NCBI GenBank assembly: GCA_964404205.1
Contig: CAYOJD010000031.1
Coordinates: forward strand, 1-27,301
Source of the DNA: CAZWBR01 sp964404205
Lineage (GTDB): Bacteria; Bacteroidota; Bacteroidia; Bacteroidales; Prolixibacteraceae
Length of the DNA stretch: 27,301 nucleotides
Reading direction: 5' to 3'
Shown here: positions 15,480 through 24,500 of the stretch, piece after piece
How positions within the stretch are numbered: position 1 is the stretch's first letter
Layout: the number at the start of each line of letters is the position of its first letter
Notes under the pieces: generated by a model
What the model was told of the DNA's origin: nothing
Database searches by the model: none
The model's input: only the letters and a program-made list of their open reading frames with translations
Program-made: the position numbers and the translations under genes

Positions 15480-16014
15480 TGCAGATTTCATCTATCGTAT
15501 CCTCTTCTGTAAATTTGATAAACTTTAAATCGCTATGAAAGTTAAGGGCAAAACGCCGGTATAGATCCTCGACAATCTCCAAGTCTTCTTCATCGGTATC
15601 AGCCTCCTTCTTTATCAATAATCCAAACGAAGGATAACGATTGTATCGTTTTCGGTGTTGCATCTCGCCCTTCACAATTTGAAAGTAGGGATGCAAAAGG
15701 AGAACAAAACGGTCGTTTATCTTTTTGAGCGCCGAACTTGTGAAACCCGCAATTAACGGTGAAGCGAAAATCAAAAAGTCGGAAGCCATTACCGAAGCAA
15801 AGATTGCAGGAGCATCGTCGTTAATGGCACAAATACCCGGCGTTTTCCACCAACAACTCCAACAGCCTGTACAATACTGAAGATTCATCGATGAAAGATG
15901 GTAATAATCAACAATATGACTTTCGCCAAGTTTGATTGTCAACGCTTTCGTATAAACTGAGAAATCGTCTGACCATCCATTCATACTTCCATCTAAAACC
16001 GTGATTCTCATCAA
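15460..16014 (-). CDS. Flavodoxin-fold reductase with iron-sulfur flavoprotein-type Cys cluster
   Basis: This 184-residue protein starts MMRITVLDGSMNGWSDDF, an FMN-reductase first strand and loop. It continues with the compact cluster Cys48-x2-Cys51-x2-Cys54-x7-Cys62 (YCTGCWSCWWKTPGIC), then AINDDAP and FASPLIAGFTSSALKKINDRF, the flavin-contact region of the family. The Cys arrangement is like that of Isf-type iron-sulfur flavoproteins, in which CX2CX2CX4-7C binds a [4Fe-4S] cluster next to FMN. Electron transfer between the cluster and the flavin is therefore plausible but not proven, since many NADPH-dependent FMN reductases share a similar motif with no demonstrated cluster. ATG 16011 one codon on is an equal start choice. 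The stop overlaps the downstream flavoprotein. Confidence 0.83.
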   Translation of the reverse strand: MMRITVLDGSMNGWSDDFSVYTKALTIKLGESHIVDYYHLSSMNLQYCTGCWSCWWKTPGICAINDDAPAIFASVMASDFLIFASPLIAGFTSSALKKINDRFVLLLHPYFQIVKGEMQHRKRYNRYPSFGLLIKKEADTDEEDLEIVEDLYRRFALNFHSDLKFIKFTEEDTIDEICNEISHF

Positions 16015-16126
16015 CCTGACATTTTAATATCAATTAAATGGCTTAAAGTTAGGATATTTTTACGGGGCAATCGGAAACTTCGATAAATTAGCCTCAGCAA
16101 ATTCAACATTTTTAACACCTTTATCG

Positions 16127-16699
16127 ATGATTTTTCCCATTTTTGAGGCTCAACATTTTGATAAAAACAATTTTGGCGTTGCATTAGCCAGAGGCGAATA
16201 TGCCAATTGCACCTTCAATGGGTGTGATTTTGCAGGGGGCGATTTATCGGGCTTTAAATTTCTCGAATGTCAGTTTGCAGATTGTAACCTGAGTATGGTT
16301 AAGCTGGTTGGGACCGTTTTCGGGGATGTGCAATTTACCAACTGCAAGCTGATCGGCACACAATTCGATTCGTGTAACAAGTTTGGTTTCAATGTTTCTT
16401 ATCTGCAATGCAACCTTTCTCATGCTTCGTTTTATAAATTGCCAATGAAAAAGAGTTGCTTCAGGGATTCGAACCTTGAAGAGGTCGATTTCACGGAAGC
16501 CGACCTCAGCCAGGCAACATTCGATGGATGCAACCTCAGCCGGGCAATATTTGAACAGACCCGTCTCGAAAAGGCCGATTTTCGGAAAGCCATCCACTAT
16601 TCTATCAATCCGGCAAATAATAAAATAAAGAAGGCGCAGTTTTCGCTCGCCGGCCTGCCGGGATTACTGGCCGACTACGATATTTTCATTGAGACATAA
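16127..16699 (+). CDS. Pentapeptide-repeat protein (McbG/Qnr-like fold)
   Basis: This 190-residue protein is built largely from A(D/N)LXX-type pentapeptides from about residue 15 to 165: FAGGDLSGFKF, ADCNLSMVKL, TNCKLIGTQF, LQCNLSHASF, RDSNLEEVDF, TEADLSQATF, DGCNLSRAIF and TRLEKADF. Such repeats fold into a right-handed quadrilateral beta-helix that imitates the shape and charge of DNA. The C-terminal part PANNKIKKAQFSLAGLPGLLADYDI is the dimerisation cap common in this subfamily. Family members include gyrase-protecting McbG and Qnr proteins, but most are uncharacterised, so a protective role here is only possible. The repeats are rich in Cys at the exposed positions. A HAD phosphatase follows after 15 bases. 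Confidence 0.92.
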   Translation: MIFPIFEAQHFDKNNFGVALARGEYANCTFNGCDFAGGDLSGFKFLECQFADCNLSMVKLVGTVFGDVQFTNCKLIGTQFDSCNKFGFNVSYLQCNLSHASFYKLPMKKSCFRDSNLEEVDFTEADLSQATFDGCNLSRAIFEQTRLEKADFRKAIHYSINPANNKIKKAQFSLAGLPGLLADYDIFIET

Positions 16700-16714
16700 A
16701 CGGTACAACAGCAA

Positions 16715-17359
16715 ATGATAACAGGTTATAAAGGAGTTATCTTCGATTTTAACGGAACACTATTTTGGGATACGGCGCTGCACAACCAGGCGTGGGATAT
16801 TTTTCTCGAAACACATGGCATCCACCTAAGCGATGAGGAAAAAGATAAACGGATGCATGGCAAAATGAACCACGATATACTGCGTTCTATTCTGGATAAA
16901 CCATTGTCGAACCGCGAGATGGAGAAAATGATCCTGGAGAAAGAGGGTATTTATCAGCAAATCTGTCGTAAAAAAGCATTGGGGCTGGCACCCGGAGTAG
17001 AAAAATATCTCAACTTTCTGAAAATAAACAATATCCCCTTTACCATTGCAACGGCATCAGGGATTGAAAACATTGATTTCTATTTCGATTATCTGCCGCT
17101 GGAACAGTGGTTCGACCGTAAATTAATTGTGTACAACGATGGCTCGTTTCCCGGGAAACCGGAACCCGATATTTTTTTGATTGCAGCCCGAAGATTGGCA
17201 CTTCCAATCGAAGACACCATTATTTTCGAAGATTCTTTTTCGGGGATTAAAGCTGCTGAACAGGCACGGGCAGGAAAAATAGTCATTGTCAATTCTTCTG
17301 GCAACGACTACTCCGCCTACCCGCATCAAATCATTAACAATTTTGACATAATAACTTAA
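16715..17359 (+). CDS. HAD-superfamily phosphatase, beta-phosphoglucomutase-like, DxN variant
   Basis: This 214-residue protein is a subfamily I HAD hydrolase with an alpha-helical cap at about residues 25-90. Motif I is GVIFDFNGTLFWDT with nucleophile Asp11, but position 13 is Asn where most family members have the acid/base Asp. Motif II is FTIATAS, motif III is the Lys of FPGKPEPDIF and motif IV is IIFEDSFSGI. The D-x-N form occurs in a minority of HAD proteins of this group and usually means slower hydrolysis or a different substrate. It may act on a sugar phosphate or another small phosphate ester. It lies 15 bases after the pentapeptide gene and is probably co-transcribed; a functional link between them is not known. 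Confidence 0.9.
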   Translation: MITGYKGVIFDFNGTLFWDTALHNQAWDIFLETHGIHLSDEEKDKRMHGKMNHDILRSILDKPLSNREMEKMILEKEGIYQQICRKKALGLAPGVEKYLNFLKINNIPFTIATASGIENIDFYFDYLPLEQWFDRKLIVYNDGSFPGKPEPDIFLIAARRLALPIEDTIIFEDSFSGIKAAEQARAGKIVIVNSSGNDYSAYPHQIINNFDIIT

Positions 17360-17460
17360 TTCACAATAGGAATCTAGATTTTCGCATTGCTTTAACCACT
17401 ACAATAGTACAATATAAAAGGCTACGCTACTTTATCCGAAATTATTCCAAAAGCGAATAA

Positions 17461-18111
17461 TTAATCTTTTAGACAACGGACTGATATTCCATATCGTTTG
17501 TTAAAAATAGTTCTGAAAACATCACTATCAGAATAACGCATGCTCCGTTCCCAGGAATTGTCAACATCGAATTCCGTCGCGCTCCACCAATAACCAAATT
17601 CGCCAAAAACCGCAAACTCACCATCTCCATCACGTTTCCCGCCGGGAAGTGCGGTAAAACCAGTTTCATTCGTACCTTGACCAGATTCATCCCAAATTCC
17701 ACTGTCAGCTTTGAGCATATCGCCGGCATTCATCTCTCCGCCTAAAAAGTCAGTTAGGGCCGTCCAATCTTCATCGTCCGGAACATGCCAGCCCAACGGG
17801 CAAAGTTTATTGGAATTTACTGAGTACCAGTTGTACAAAGCCCCATATTCTTTCTTAAATGTTACATCATTATGATACCAACAATACCCGGCATTTTCAC
17901 CTTTGCCCCATACACTATTGTCAACAATCAAAGGAATTGACTCCCCGTCATTGTATTTTGTAGTTCTAAGATTTTCAGTCATCCACTCCTGAGAGCCGAT
18001 TTTAACCGTTTTATATATATTGCCTTCAATATCTTTAACCACCTGCGAATAACACGTTGACAATGAAGAAATCAGCAGGCAAGTAATTATAAACACTCGT
18101 TTGGTTCTCAT
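17461..18111 (-). CDS. Exported FISUMP-domain protein, canonical copy
   Basis: This 216-residue protein has a Sec signal peptide (MRTKRVFIITCLLISSLSTC, cleavage likely at CYS before QVV) followed by one complete FISUMP domain (Fibrobacter succinogenes major paralogous domain). Domain marks are DIEGNIYKTVKIGSQEWMTE, NLRTTKYNDG, GALYNWYSVN, LCPLGWHVPDDEDWTALTDF, the TGFTALPGG turn, WWSATEFD and the final SVRCLKD. FISUMP proteins are numerous on the surface of Fibrobacteres and Bacteroidota, and their function is unknown; the fold resembles C-type-lectin-like binding modules. ATG 18111 is preferred over an upstream TTG (18156), which would bury the signal peptide. It is the last gene of the propeller/FISUMP operon, 48 bases after its paralogue. 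Confidence 0.9.
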   Translation of the reverse strand: MRTKRVFIITCLLISSLSTCYSQVVKDIEGNIYKTVKIGSQEWMTENLRTTKYNDGESIPLIVDNSVWGKGENAGYCWYHNDVTFKKEYGALYNWYSVNSNKLCPLGWHVPDDEDWTALTDFLGGEMNAGDMLKADSGIWDESGQGTNETGFTALPGGKRDGDGEFAVFGEFGYWWSATEFDVDNSWERSMRYSDSDVFRTIFNKRYGISVRCLKD

Positions 18112-18159
18112 TTGATCCCGGTTTAATGCTGGTTCTGTATTATAAAGAAATTTCAATCA

Positions 18160-18732
18160 CTATTTCCCCTGAATTTTCACGCATCGAACCAAAAGCCCCC
18201 ATTTAAATTCCGTTGGAGCAGCTTCTGGCTGAAGATTTCCCAATGCAAACATGGTTACACGGGCAGAAGTATCATCGAATGCCGTTGATGACCACCACAT
18301 GGATGCCAAATCGACAAAATCAAGTCCTAAATAGCTAATCATCCCAATCATATCTATATTAAACCCCAGCGACTCGATCTTAACGTATGCCTGCTCTTTG
18401 CCACCCAAAAAATCAACCAATTTCTGCCAATCGGCTGTTGAAGCGATACTCCAGCCACTTGGTGCCAATCCTCGCTTATCGTTTACCGCGTACCAATTGT
18501 AAAAATATGCCCCTGTTGCCGTTTTGTAACAGGCAGGTTTTTGCTCATCGCCTGCCGCTGAAAATTCATCAATTGTTTTTGCCTCTAACAACGGATCCCC
18601 ATTGATGAAACGTACAACGTCCAAATCGTATTTCATCCAGACCTGATCCCCTATTTTGACTGCATTTCCCTGGGCATAGATTGTTATTCCCAAAAGCATC
18701 AAAACAACAGCGAGCGTTAAACTTCTTTTCAT
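18160..18732 (-). CDS. Exported FISUMP-like protein, divergent paralogue
   Basis: This 190-residue protein has a signal peptide (MKRSLTLAVVLMLLGITIYA, cleaved before QGN) and a degenerate FISUMP domain. It keeps VKIGDQVWMKYDLDVVRF, FYNWYAVNDKRGLAPSGW, STADWQKLVDFLGG, WWSSTAFDD and LLVRCVK. It loses the G-x-x-x-x-x-x-D-G-x-x-Y lead-in of the canonical copy and has a different loop between the FLGG and WWS motifs (hydrophobic, NIDMIGMISYLGLDFVDLAS). Two FISUMP copies of unlike divergence side by side suggest that each binds a different partner or that one caps the other. It lies only two bases after the propeller gene, so the three genes form an operon. Function unknown. Confidence 0.85.
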   Translation of the reverse strand: MKRSLTLAVVLMLLGITIYAQGNAVKIGDQVWMKYDLDVVRFINGDPLLEAKTIDEFSAAGDEQKPACYKTATGAYFYNWYAVNDKRGLAPSGWSIASTADWQKLVDFLGGKEQAYVKIESLGFNIDMIGMISYLGLDFVDLASMWWSSTAFDDTSARVTMFALGNLQPEAAPTEFKWGLLVRCVKIQGK

Positions 18733-18734
18733 CT

Positions 18735-20699
18735 CTATTTTACTTTATAAATTTTGAAATTCGATTTCTCCAGTTTATAAAACATCTCGGCATTTTCACC
18801 AAAATGGTCATTAGAGTCAAAAATCAGATAAGCATCATCGGTTCCCCGAACGGCCATCGCATCAAGATCGATTGAAGCAAATTTATCGAACTTAAATTTC
18901 TCGGGATCTCCATCGATGATAATGGCATAGTCCTCGTAAAGGTTAAGTGGGTTAACATCCAAACTATAGGTAGGCGGGAAATATGGAATATTCTTAATCT
19001 CAAGCCTTCCCTCAACTTTTGCGGTTTTGCTGTCAATCTTGATAATCCCATTATCACAATTCACAATAATTTTCTCGTTTTCAGGGAAATAAAACATTCG
19101 CCAGGCATCTCCGAGTTTTTCTTTCGATACCGGTGTACTGTTTAATATATTTCCTGTTTTGGGCTCGATAATAAAGAAATTCTTATCGGTTGCGCAAAAC
19201 AGCTTATCACCGATGAGTTCCATCCCAGCCACATATCCGAAATTGTCTTTAGCCTCTTTCCCAATGGTTTCGTTACTCCAAACCACCTTGCCCGTGGCTG
19301 CATTATAAGCGATAATCCCATATTTATCTTTGTTGTTATATTCATGATTGTAAATTGTTGGGCCACTACTCTGTACATGGCCAACACATTTTATGGCATC
19401 GCCCCCATGAACCATAATTACCAATCCGTCAGCAGCAATTAATGTAGGAATCTTCTGAGCGTCAGGATATTTTTCTGAATCCCAAAGTTTTTTGCCCGTT
19501 TCAGAATCGTAACACGAGACGATATTTTTAATCTTGTTCACAACAAAGGTTTTGCCGTCAGCCATTTCGGGACTTGGCGCGGGGAATGGTGTTAGAACAA
19601 CTTTAGTCAGCGAATTTTTAATCTCGCTTGTCGAAAAATAGGCTTCCCAAAGCATCTCCCCATTATCTACATTAAGCACAGTCAACCCTGAATTATTATT
19701 TAGGTTTGGTTCATGTTCAACAAAAAGTTTTCCGTCGGAGTATAGCATTTTCACCAGAGGAGAGTAATCAACCATGTCAAAAGTGTAGGCTATTTTATAT
19801 TGTTTACTCCATAGTAATTCGTTGGTTTTGGCATCGTACCCTTTGAAATACATCTTCCATTTGGGCATTGCGGTCCCAACCATGCTCAGAAAACGATTGG
19901 TTTCTCCCTGCATCAGCACATACATATTTTTATCGGGGATATCGATAATGGTGGCATGCAAGCGGTCTGCCATAAATTTTTTCTTGTTGAAATATGGCTC
20001 AATATCGGTCACCTCTTTCCCGTCAGTCGTGGTAAAATAAGCTTCATCTTCTTTTCCCGTAACTATTTTCACAAGATTATAATAGTTCATAATAAAGCAG
20101 TTGAACTCCTTCGATTTTCCGGTCAGATTGATCGGCTTCGTCCAGATTGTTTTTCCAGTGGTTACATCAACCAAATCGACACTCTCTTTGGTTGGCAGCA
20201 ACACGCTGTTGGTTTCTTCGTCGTAATAATTGCTAAAACCATACGAAAGTTCGTACTGGCCAAAATCTGAAACATATTTATCGCTGGTCCAAAGCTGTTT
20301 GCCGGTTTTTCCATCTATAAAATATTTCGTTGCCACTCCTTTCTTGGTGTCTTCGTCGAACAGTAAAACAACATTGGCCGTTTTGTTCCAAAATTGGTTA
20401 GAGAATTTTTCGTTTTTAAATTCCTTTTCGAAGTTGATATGCCAAAGAATCTTTCCGGCAATACCATCCATCATCAACATCTCTTCTTTGGTTGAACAAA
20501 GGAAGAATTTAAAATCGGAAGTGTGTTCGTAATATTTCTGTGTGGCCTCGAAAGGCATCTGAATGCTCTGTATCTCCCTGAATGTTGCATCCTTGGCATA
20601 CAATGCCGAAAAAGCTAAAAGAATGAATATTAATGCAAGAGCAAATTTTTTGCCGGTCCTTAGGAACTGAGCAAATCTGATAAGCTGATTTTTTTTCAT
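18735..20699 (-). CDS. Exported PQQ-like beta-propeller protein
   Basis: This 654-residue protein begins with a signal peptide: a basic start, then FALALIFILLAFSALYA, with cleavage before KDATF. Eight quinoprotein-type repeats with the pattern (T)GKxxW follow: AGKILWHI, TGKQLWTS, TGKTIWTK, NELLWSKQ, GEMLWEAY, TGKKLWDS, TGKVVWSN and the degenerate TGNILNST. This is enough for an eight-bladed propeller. No dehydrogenase active-site residues or cytochrome motif (CxxCH) are visible, so it is more likely a ligand- or protein-binding propeller than a PQQ enzyme. ATG 20699 is chosen since the upstream TTG at 20774 lies before the predicted promoter box. It heads the operon with the two FISUMP genes and is preceded by the 16-bp box shared with the response regulator. 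Confidence 0.88.
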   Translation of the reverse strand: MKKNQLIRFAQFLRTGKKFALALIFILLAFSALYAKDATFREIQSIQMPFEATQKYYEHTSDFKFFLCSTKEEMLMMDGIAGKILWHINFEKEFKNEKFSNQFWNKTANVVLLFDEDTKKGVATKYFIDGKTGKQLWTSDKYVSDFGQYELSYGFSNYYDEETNSVLLPTKESVDLVDVTTGKTIWTKPINLTGKSKEFNCFIMNYYNLVKIVTGKEDEAYFTTTDGKEVTDIEPYFNKKKFMADRLHATIIDIPDKNMYVLMQGETNRFLSMVGTAMPKWKMYFKGYDAKTNELLWSKQYKIAYTFDMVDYSPLVKMLYSDGKLFVEHEPNLNNNSGLTVLNVDNGEMLWEAYFSTSEIKNSLTKVVLTPFPAPSPEMADGKTFVVNKIKNIVSCYDSETGKKLWDSEKYPDAQKIPTLIAADGLVIMVHGGDAIKCVGHVQSSGPTIYNHEYNNKDKYGIIAYNAATGKVVWSNETIGKEAKDNFGYVAGMELIGDKLFCATDKNFFIIEPKTGNILNSTPVSKEKLGDAWRMFYFPENEKIIVNCDNGIIKIDSKTAKVEGRLEIKNIPYFPPTYSLDVNPLNLYEDYAIIIDGDPEKFKFDKFASIDLDAMAVRGTDDAYLIFDSNDHFGENAEMFYKLEKSNFKIYKVK

Positions 20700-20760
20700 A
20701 GCAGAAAAGTTTTTTGGTATTATTGATTCCCCCCAGTTTTTAACTGACGACTGGTCGTAA

Positions 20761-20804
20761 CAAAATTGGCCCAAATGGTCGAGGCCGTCAATCGCATTTT
20801 TGTG
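20761..20804 (-). promoter_or_regulatory. Promoter with shared 16-bp box for the propeller/FISUMP operon
   Basis: On the minus strand the box CACAAAAATGCGATTG (20804-20789) is followed by exactly 20 bases and CAATTTTG (20768-20761), one mismatch from TAnnTTTG. The TTG that ends the box takes the place of the -33 element. The same box, with the same spacing, precedes the response-regulator gene. Transcription would start roughly 55 bases before the ATG at 20699. Confidence 0.6.
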
Positions 20805-20825
20805 TGATTTTTCTATCTTTCTTGG

Positions 20826-21461
20826 CTAAGAGTGACGGCCGGTTGTTTTGTTGACAGCCTCTATACGACTGTTTACCTGAAGCTTTTCGTAAATCTTTCG
20901 GATATGGCTTCTCACCGTATCCATACTAATAAAAAATGTATCGGAAATCTCCTTATAGCGCAAACCTCTGGCCAATGCCTGAAGTATCTCATTCTCGCGG
21001 GCTGTTAGCAAAGCCACGTGCGGATTGGCTTTAGCAATGGCTGTTTTCTGCATACTGGTAATTACCTTGCGGGCAATCAACGGGCTCATTGGCGAGCCTC
21101 CACTATAAACACTTTCAATGGCCTCGAAAATTCCTGATGGTGATGTCTTTTTTAACAAATAACCAGTAGCGCCCGCCTTTAACGACTCAAAAACAGACTC
21201 ATCATCTTCGAAAACCGTAAACATGATATATTGAATATCTGGGTAGAGTGGTTTGGCTCTTTTCAAACAATCGATTCCACTGATTCCCGGAAGATGAATA
21301 TCAAGAATAACAACATCGGGCAAATGTGATGCAAAACAAGCAAGATAATCCTCGGCAGTACCATAATCCCCTACCAAACAGTAGGAACTGTCTGATTTTA
21401 ATAATTCTGAAATCAACGTTCTGGTTTCACAATCATCTTCGACTATCGAGACCTTGATCAT
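20826..21461 (-). CDS. LuxR/NarL-type response regulator
   Basis: This 211-residue protein has an N-terminal receiver domain (1-120) with the acidic pair in MIKVSIVEDD, phosphoacceptor Asp54 in VVILDIHLPG and a switch Thr/Lys region (IMFTVFED, YLLKKTSP). A C-terminal LuxR helix-turn-helix spans about residues 148-205 (LTARENEILQALARGLRYKE, ISDTFFISMDTVRSHIRKIY). It is the evident partner of the HisKA_3 kinase immediately upstream, since this kinase class normally pairs with NarL-type regulators. I use ATG 21461 because the receiver begins there. An in-frame ATG at 21512 lies within the shared 16-bp box, upstream of the predicted transcript start. The presence of that box in front of its own gene and of the downstream operon suggests that it controls both. 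Confidence 0.94.
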   Translation of the reverse strand: MIKVSIVEDDCETRTLISELLKSDSSYCLVGDYGTAEDYLACFASHLPDVVILDIHLPGISGIDCLKRAKPLYPDIQYIMFTVFEDDESVFESLKAGATGYLLKKTSPSGIFEAIESVYSGGSPMSPLIARKVITSMQKTAIAKANPHVALLTARENEILQALARGLRYKEISDTFFISMDTVRSHIRKIYEKLQVNSRIEAVNKTTGRHS

Positions 21462-21475
21462 TAGCCTATTTTTTA

Positions 21476-21519
21476 CAATGTTACACCAATCTGTGTTAGA
21501 TGGCAATCGCATTTTTGTG
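21476..21519 (-). promoter_or_regulatory. Promoter with shared 16-bp box for the response regulator
   Basis: On the minus strand CACAAAAATGCGATTG (21519-21504) is identical in all 16 bases to the box at 20804-20789. It is followed by exactly 20 bases and TAACATTG (21483-21476), one mismatch from TAnnTTTG. It lies between the kinase stop (21525) and the regulator ATG (21461), giving a leader of only about 10 bases. The regulator can thus be transcribed separately from the kinase. Confidence 0.62.
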
Positions 21520-21524
21520 CGATA

Positions 21525-24500
21525 TCAATAGGAATGACAACTTAATGCCACTGTCGTTCCTTTTCCTGGAGTACTCTCAACCAATAGTGCCGAACCGATA
21601 ATCTCGGCTCGGTGTTGCATCGAATGGATTCCGCAACCAAACTGACGAATGCTGGCCAAATCGAACCCGATACCGTTGTCTGTTACTTTCAGTTGCAATA
21701 TTCTATCTTCGGCCTTAACAGAAATCCATAACATCGTTGCCTTACTGTGCTTAACAGAATTATTTACAGATTCTTTGATTATCAGGAAAATATTATGGCG
21801 AATATCTGGCTTCAGATTCCAATCCGGGACAGGTTCAGGAAAATCGAAAAGAACCTGAATCGGGATCTCATCGATAAATTCAGAGATAAAAGTTCGTATA
21901 TAGCTCAGAAGGCTGGCCAGATTATCGTGTTGCGGATTTGTGGCCCAGATTATTTCTGCAAAGTTATCAACCAACGATCGCGATGAAGCAGTTATCAAAT
22001 CGAGACGACCCGAGATATCCTGTTTTTTTTGCAGATCGAGTTTTGCCAGCTCACCCATCATCGATATTTTGGTGAGTGTGGCTCCGGCACTGTCATGCAA
22101 ATCACGAGAAATTCGTGCCCTCAATGCATCAATCTCCTGTTTACGGCGAATCGCTTCCAATCTTTTTTTCACTTTTCGATTAATCAAACTCCTGACCAAC
22201 AGAAACATAACGAATAATCCAGCCAACACAAGGAGCGAAACAAACCAAACAGTCCGCCAGAATGGAGGGGAAATGACAATTTTTAATAGCATTTTTTCTT
22301 CGCTCCACATCTTATCGCAGTTTGAACCTTTCGCCCACAACTGAAACTCGCCCGGGGGTAAGTTGTTGTATCGGATCGAACTTCGGCTACCAGTGGCTAT
22401 CCACTGGTTATCGTATCCCTTCAGGAAGAAAGCAAACTCGTTTAAATTTGGATTTGTCAATTCCAAGGCTGCAACCTCAACAGAAATAAAATTCTGGTCA
22501 TAGGTTAGTTTAACCTCCTGTTTTTGGATTTCGGGAGCAAAAATTTCGTTGTCGCCTATCACCGTAAAACTGGTCAAAACAATGTTTGGAAGACGCTGAT
22601 TGGTTTCGATACTTTCAGGGTTGAAATAATTGAACCCATTAATCCCGCCGAAGTACATGGTTCCATCGTTGGCGTAAAAAGAGCCACTATTAAATTCCTC
22701 TGATTGAAGTCCATCACTTAAACGATAATTGATAAAAAGATTTTTGTCGGGTAAGAATTTCGAAAGGCCATTGTTGGTTGACAGCCAGAGATTTCTATCG
22801 CTATCCTCCAAAATTCCATAAATATTATCACTAACCAGACCATCATTTCCAGTGAGCAGTTGAATGAACTCACCGGCCCTGTTCAGCTTCATTAAACCAT
22901 AGTCGGTTGCAGCCCAAACATTTCCCGCTTTGTCGTGAAAAAAACTTCTGAAGAATACATTTCTGTACTTATCGGGCAAGGGTGACTTTTCGACAAACTT
23001 CAAACGATTGTTTTCGAAAACCATAATGGCAAAATCTTTATCCATCAAACCGGCAAAAAGCGTATCGCCACCAATGTTTACCATGCTAATAATTCGTTTA
23101 GGAAAAGAATCGATAAGACAACTTACCGGTTTTCCGGATTGATCCCGATCTAGTAACAGGGCAAAACCTGCTCCTGCAGCTAGATATTTACCATTAGTGA
23201 GCATCTCAACAGACCATATCCTTCGACTATTAAACCAGCGATGCGATGTGACATCAGTTACCAACTCCGCATAATCCTGCTGTGGATAGCAAATAACGGC
23301 ACCATTACTGGTAATGGCCAATATCCCGCCACTCGGCCAGGGCTTTAAAATTCCAATGGTATTCTCAGGGGATTGGGATGTCGTTCCACAACCAATTTCT
23401 TGAAATGTGTTATTATCGACATCAACCTCAAAAAGGCCATTGTTGTATGTTCCCACATACAATCTCCCATCGCTGGTTTTCAGGAAACTGCGAATAAAGT
23501 TGATTTGATTTCGATTAGCTGAACTAAATCGAAACAGTGGAAATTTATTGAGTGACAGGTTAATCTTGAAAAGACCGTTACCGTCGGTTCCCACCCAAAC
23601 ATTTTCATCTCTGTCGCAATATATCCTGCTGATTGAGGTTGGATAAAGGCCTGTTTCTGCATCACTGTTATAAACAAATGATTGAAGTACGTTGAAATGG
23701 TTGTCGCAAACCAGCAATTGGTTATTTTGAAAACCTATCCACCATTCTCCCTTACTGTCGCGACTGAGCCCCTCTAATTGGGCTACCGGGTTTTCAACCG
23801 GCAAGCGAATCTCGGTATAACTGTTCTTCACCGGATTATACAGAAATAGCCCCCGGTTGGTTCCCATTAGAAGTTGATTTCCATCTATTGTAAATAACTC
23901 AAGAAGAGCATCAAAACTAATTTGAACATCGAAAAAGTCAATCTTTTCCGTTTTCTTGCAGAACCGAATCAGCGTGCGTTTGCCATAGGCAAACAACCAA
24001 CAATATTCACCATCGCTGGCAGTAATATTGGTAACCGACTGACACTTATCGGTTTTTAGAACATTCTCAATTTGGCCGGTCTGAATGTTCACTTTAGAAA
24101 TCCCAGTTTCACCATCGGCAAAAAAAAGCCATTCTGTGTCACTATAAAATGGAATATACCAATTTTTTTTATTCGGAATAGGATATCGTGCCACATTACG
24201 AATCGACGAATTTTCTGATTGCCAAACATCTAACCCCAACTCAGTTCCAATCCAGATATTTCCCTCGTTGTCCTCATGCAGCCATCTGACATAATTATCG
24301 GAGATTGAATTTTTTGAATCGGGATGACTTCTAAAACTAACAAAATTAGTTCCATCGAACCTACTTAGCCCTCCGCAAGTGCCTACCCATAAAAATCCGG
24401 TTTTGTCACGCAGAACGCAATTAACAGTACTCTGTGGCAATCCTTCGATGACGGAATATTGCGATATTGTGTTTTGTGGAATTTGAGCAAATCCCACTGT

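Noticed and set aside
18735..20699. PQQ-dependent dehydrogenase
   Set aside because: The repeats fit a quinoprotein-like propeller, but no catalytic residues, cytochrome motif or metal-binding signature of dehydrogenases could be found.
20700..20774. N-terminal extension of the PQQ-like protein from TTG 20774
   Set aside because: It would put 25 extra residues before a good signal peptide and begin before the predicted -7 box; ATG 20699 is favoured.
21462..21512. Longer response regulator starting at ATG 21512
   Set aside because: This ATG lies inside the 16-bp shared box and upstream of the predicted transcript start, and the receiver domain begins exactly at ATG 21461.
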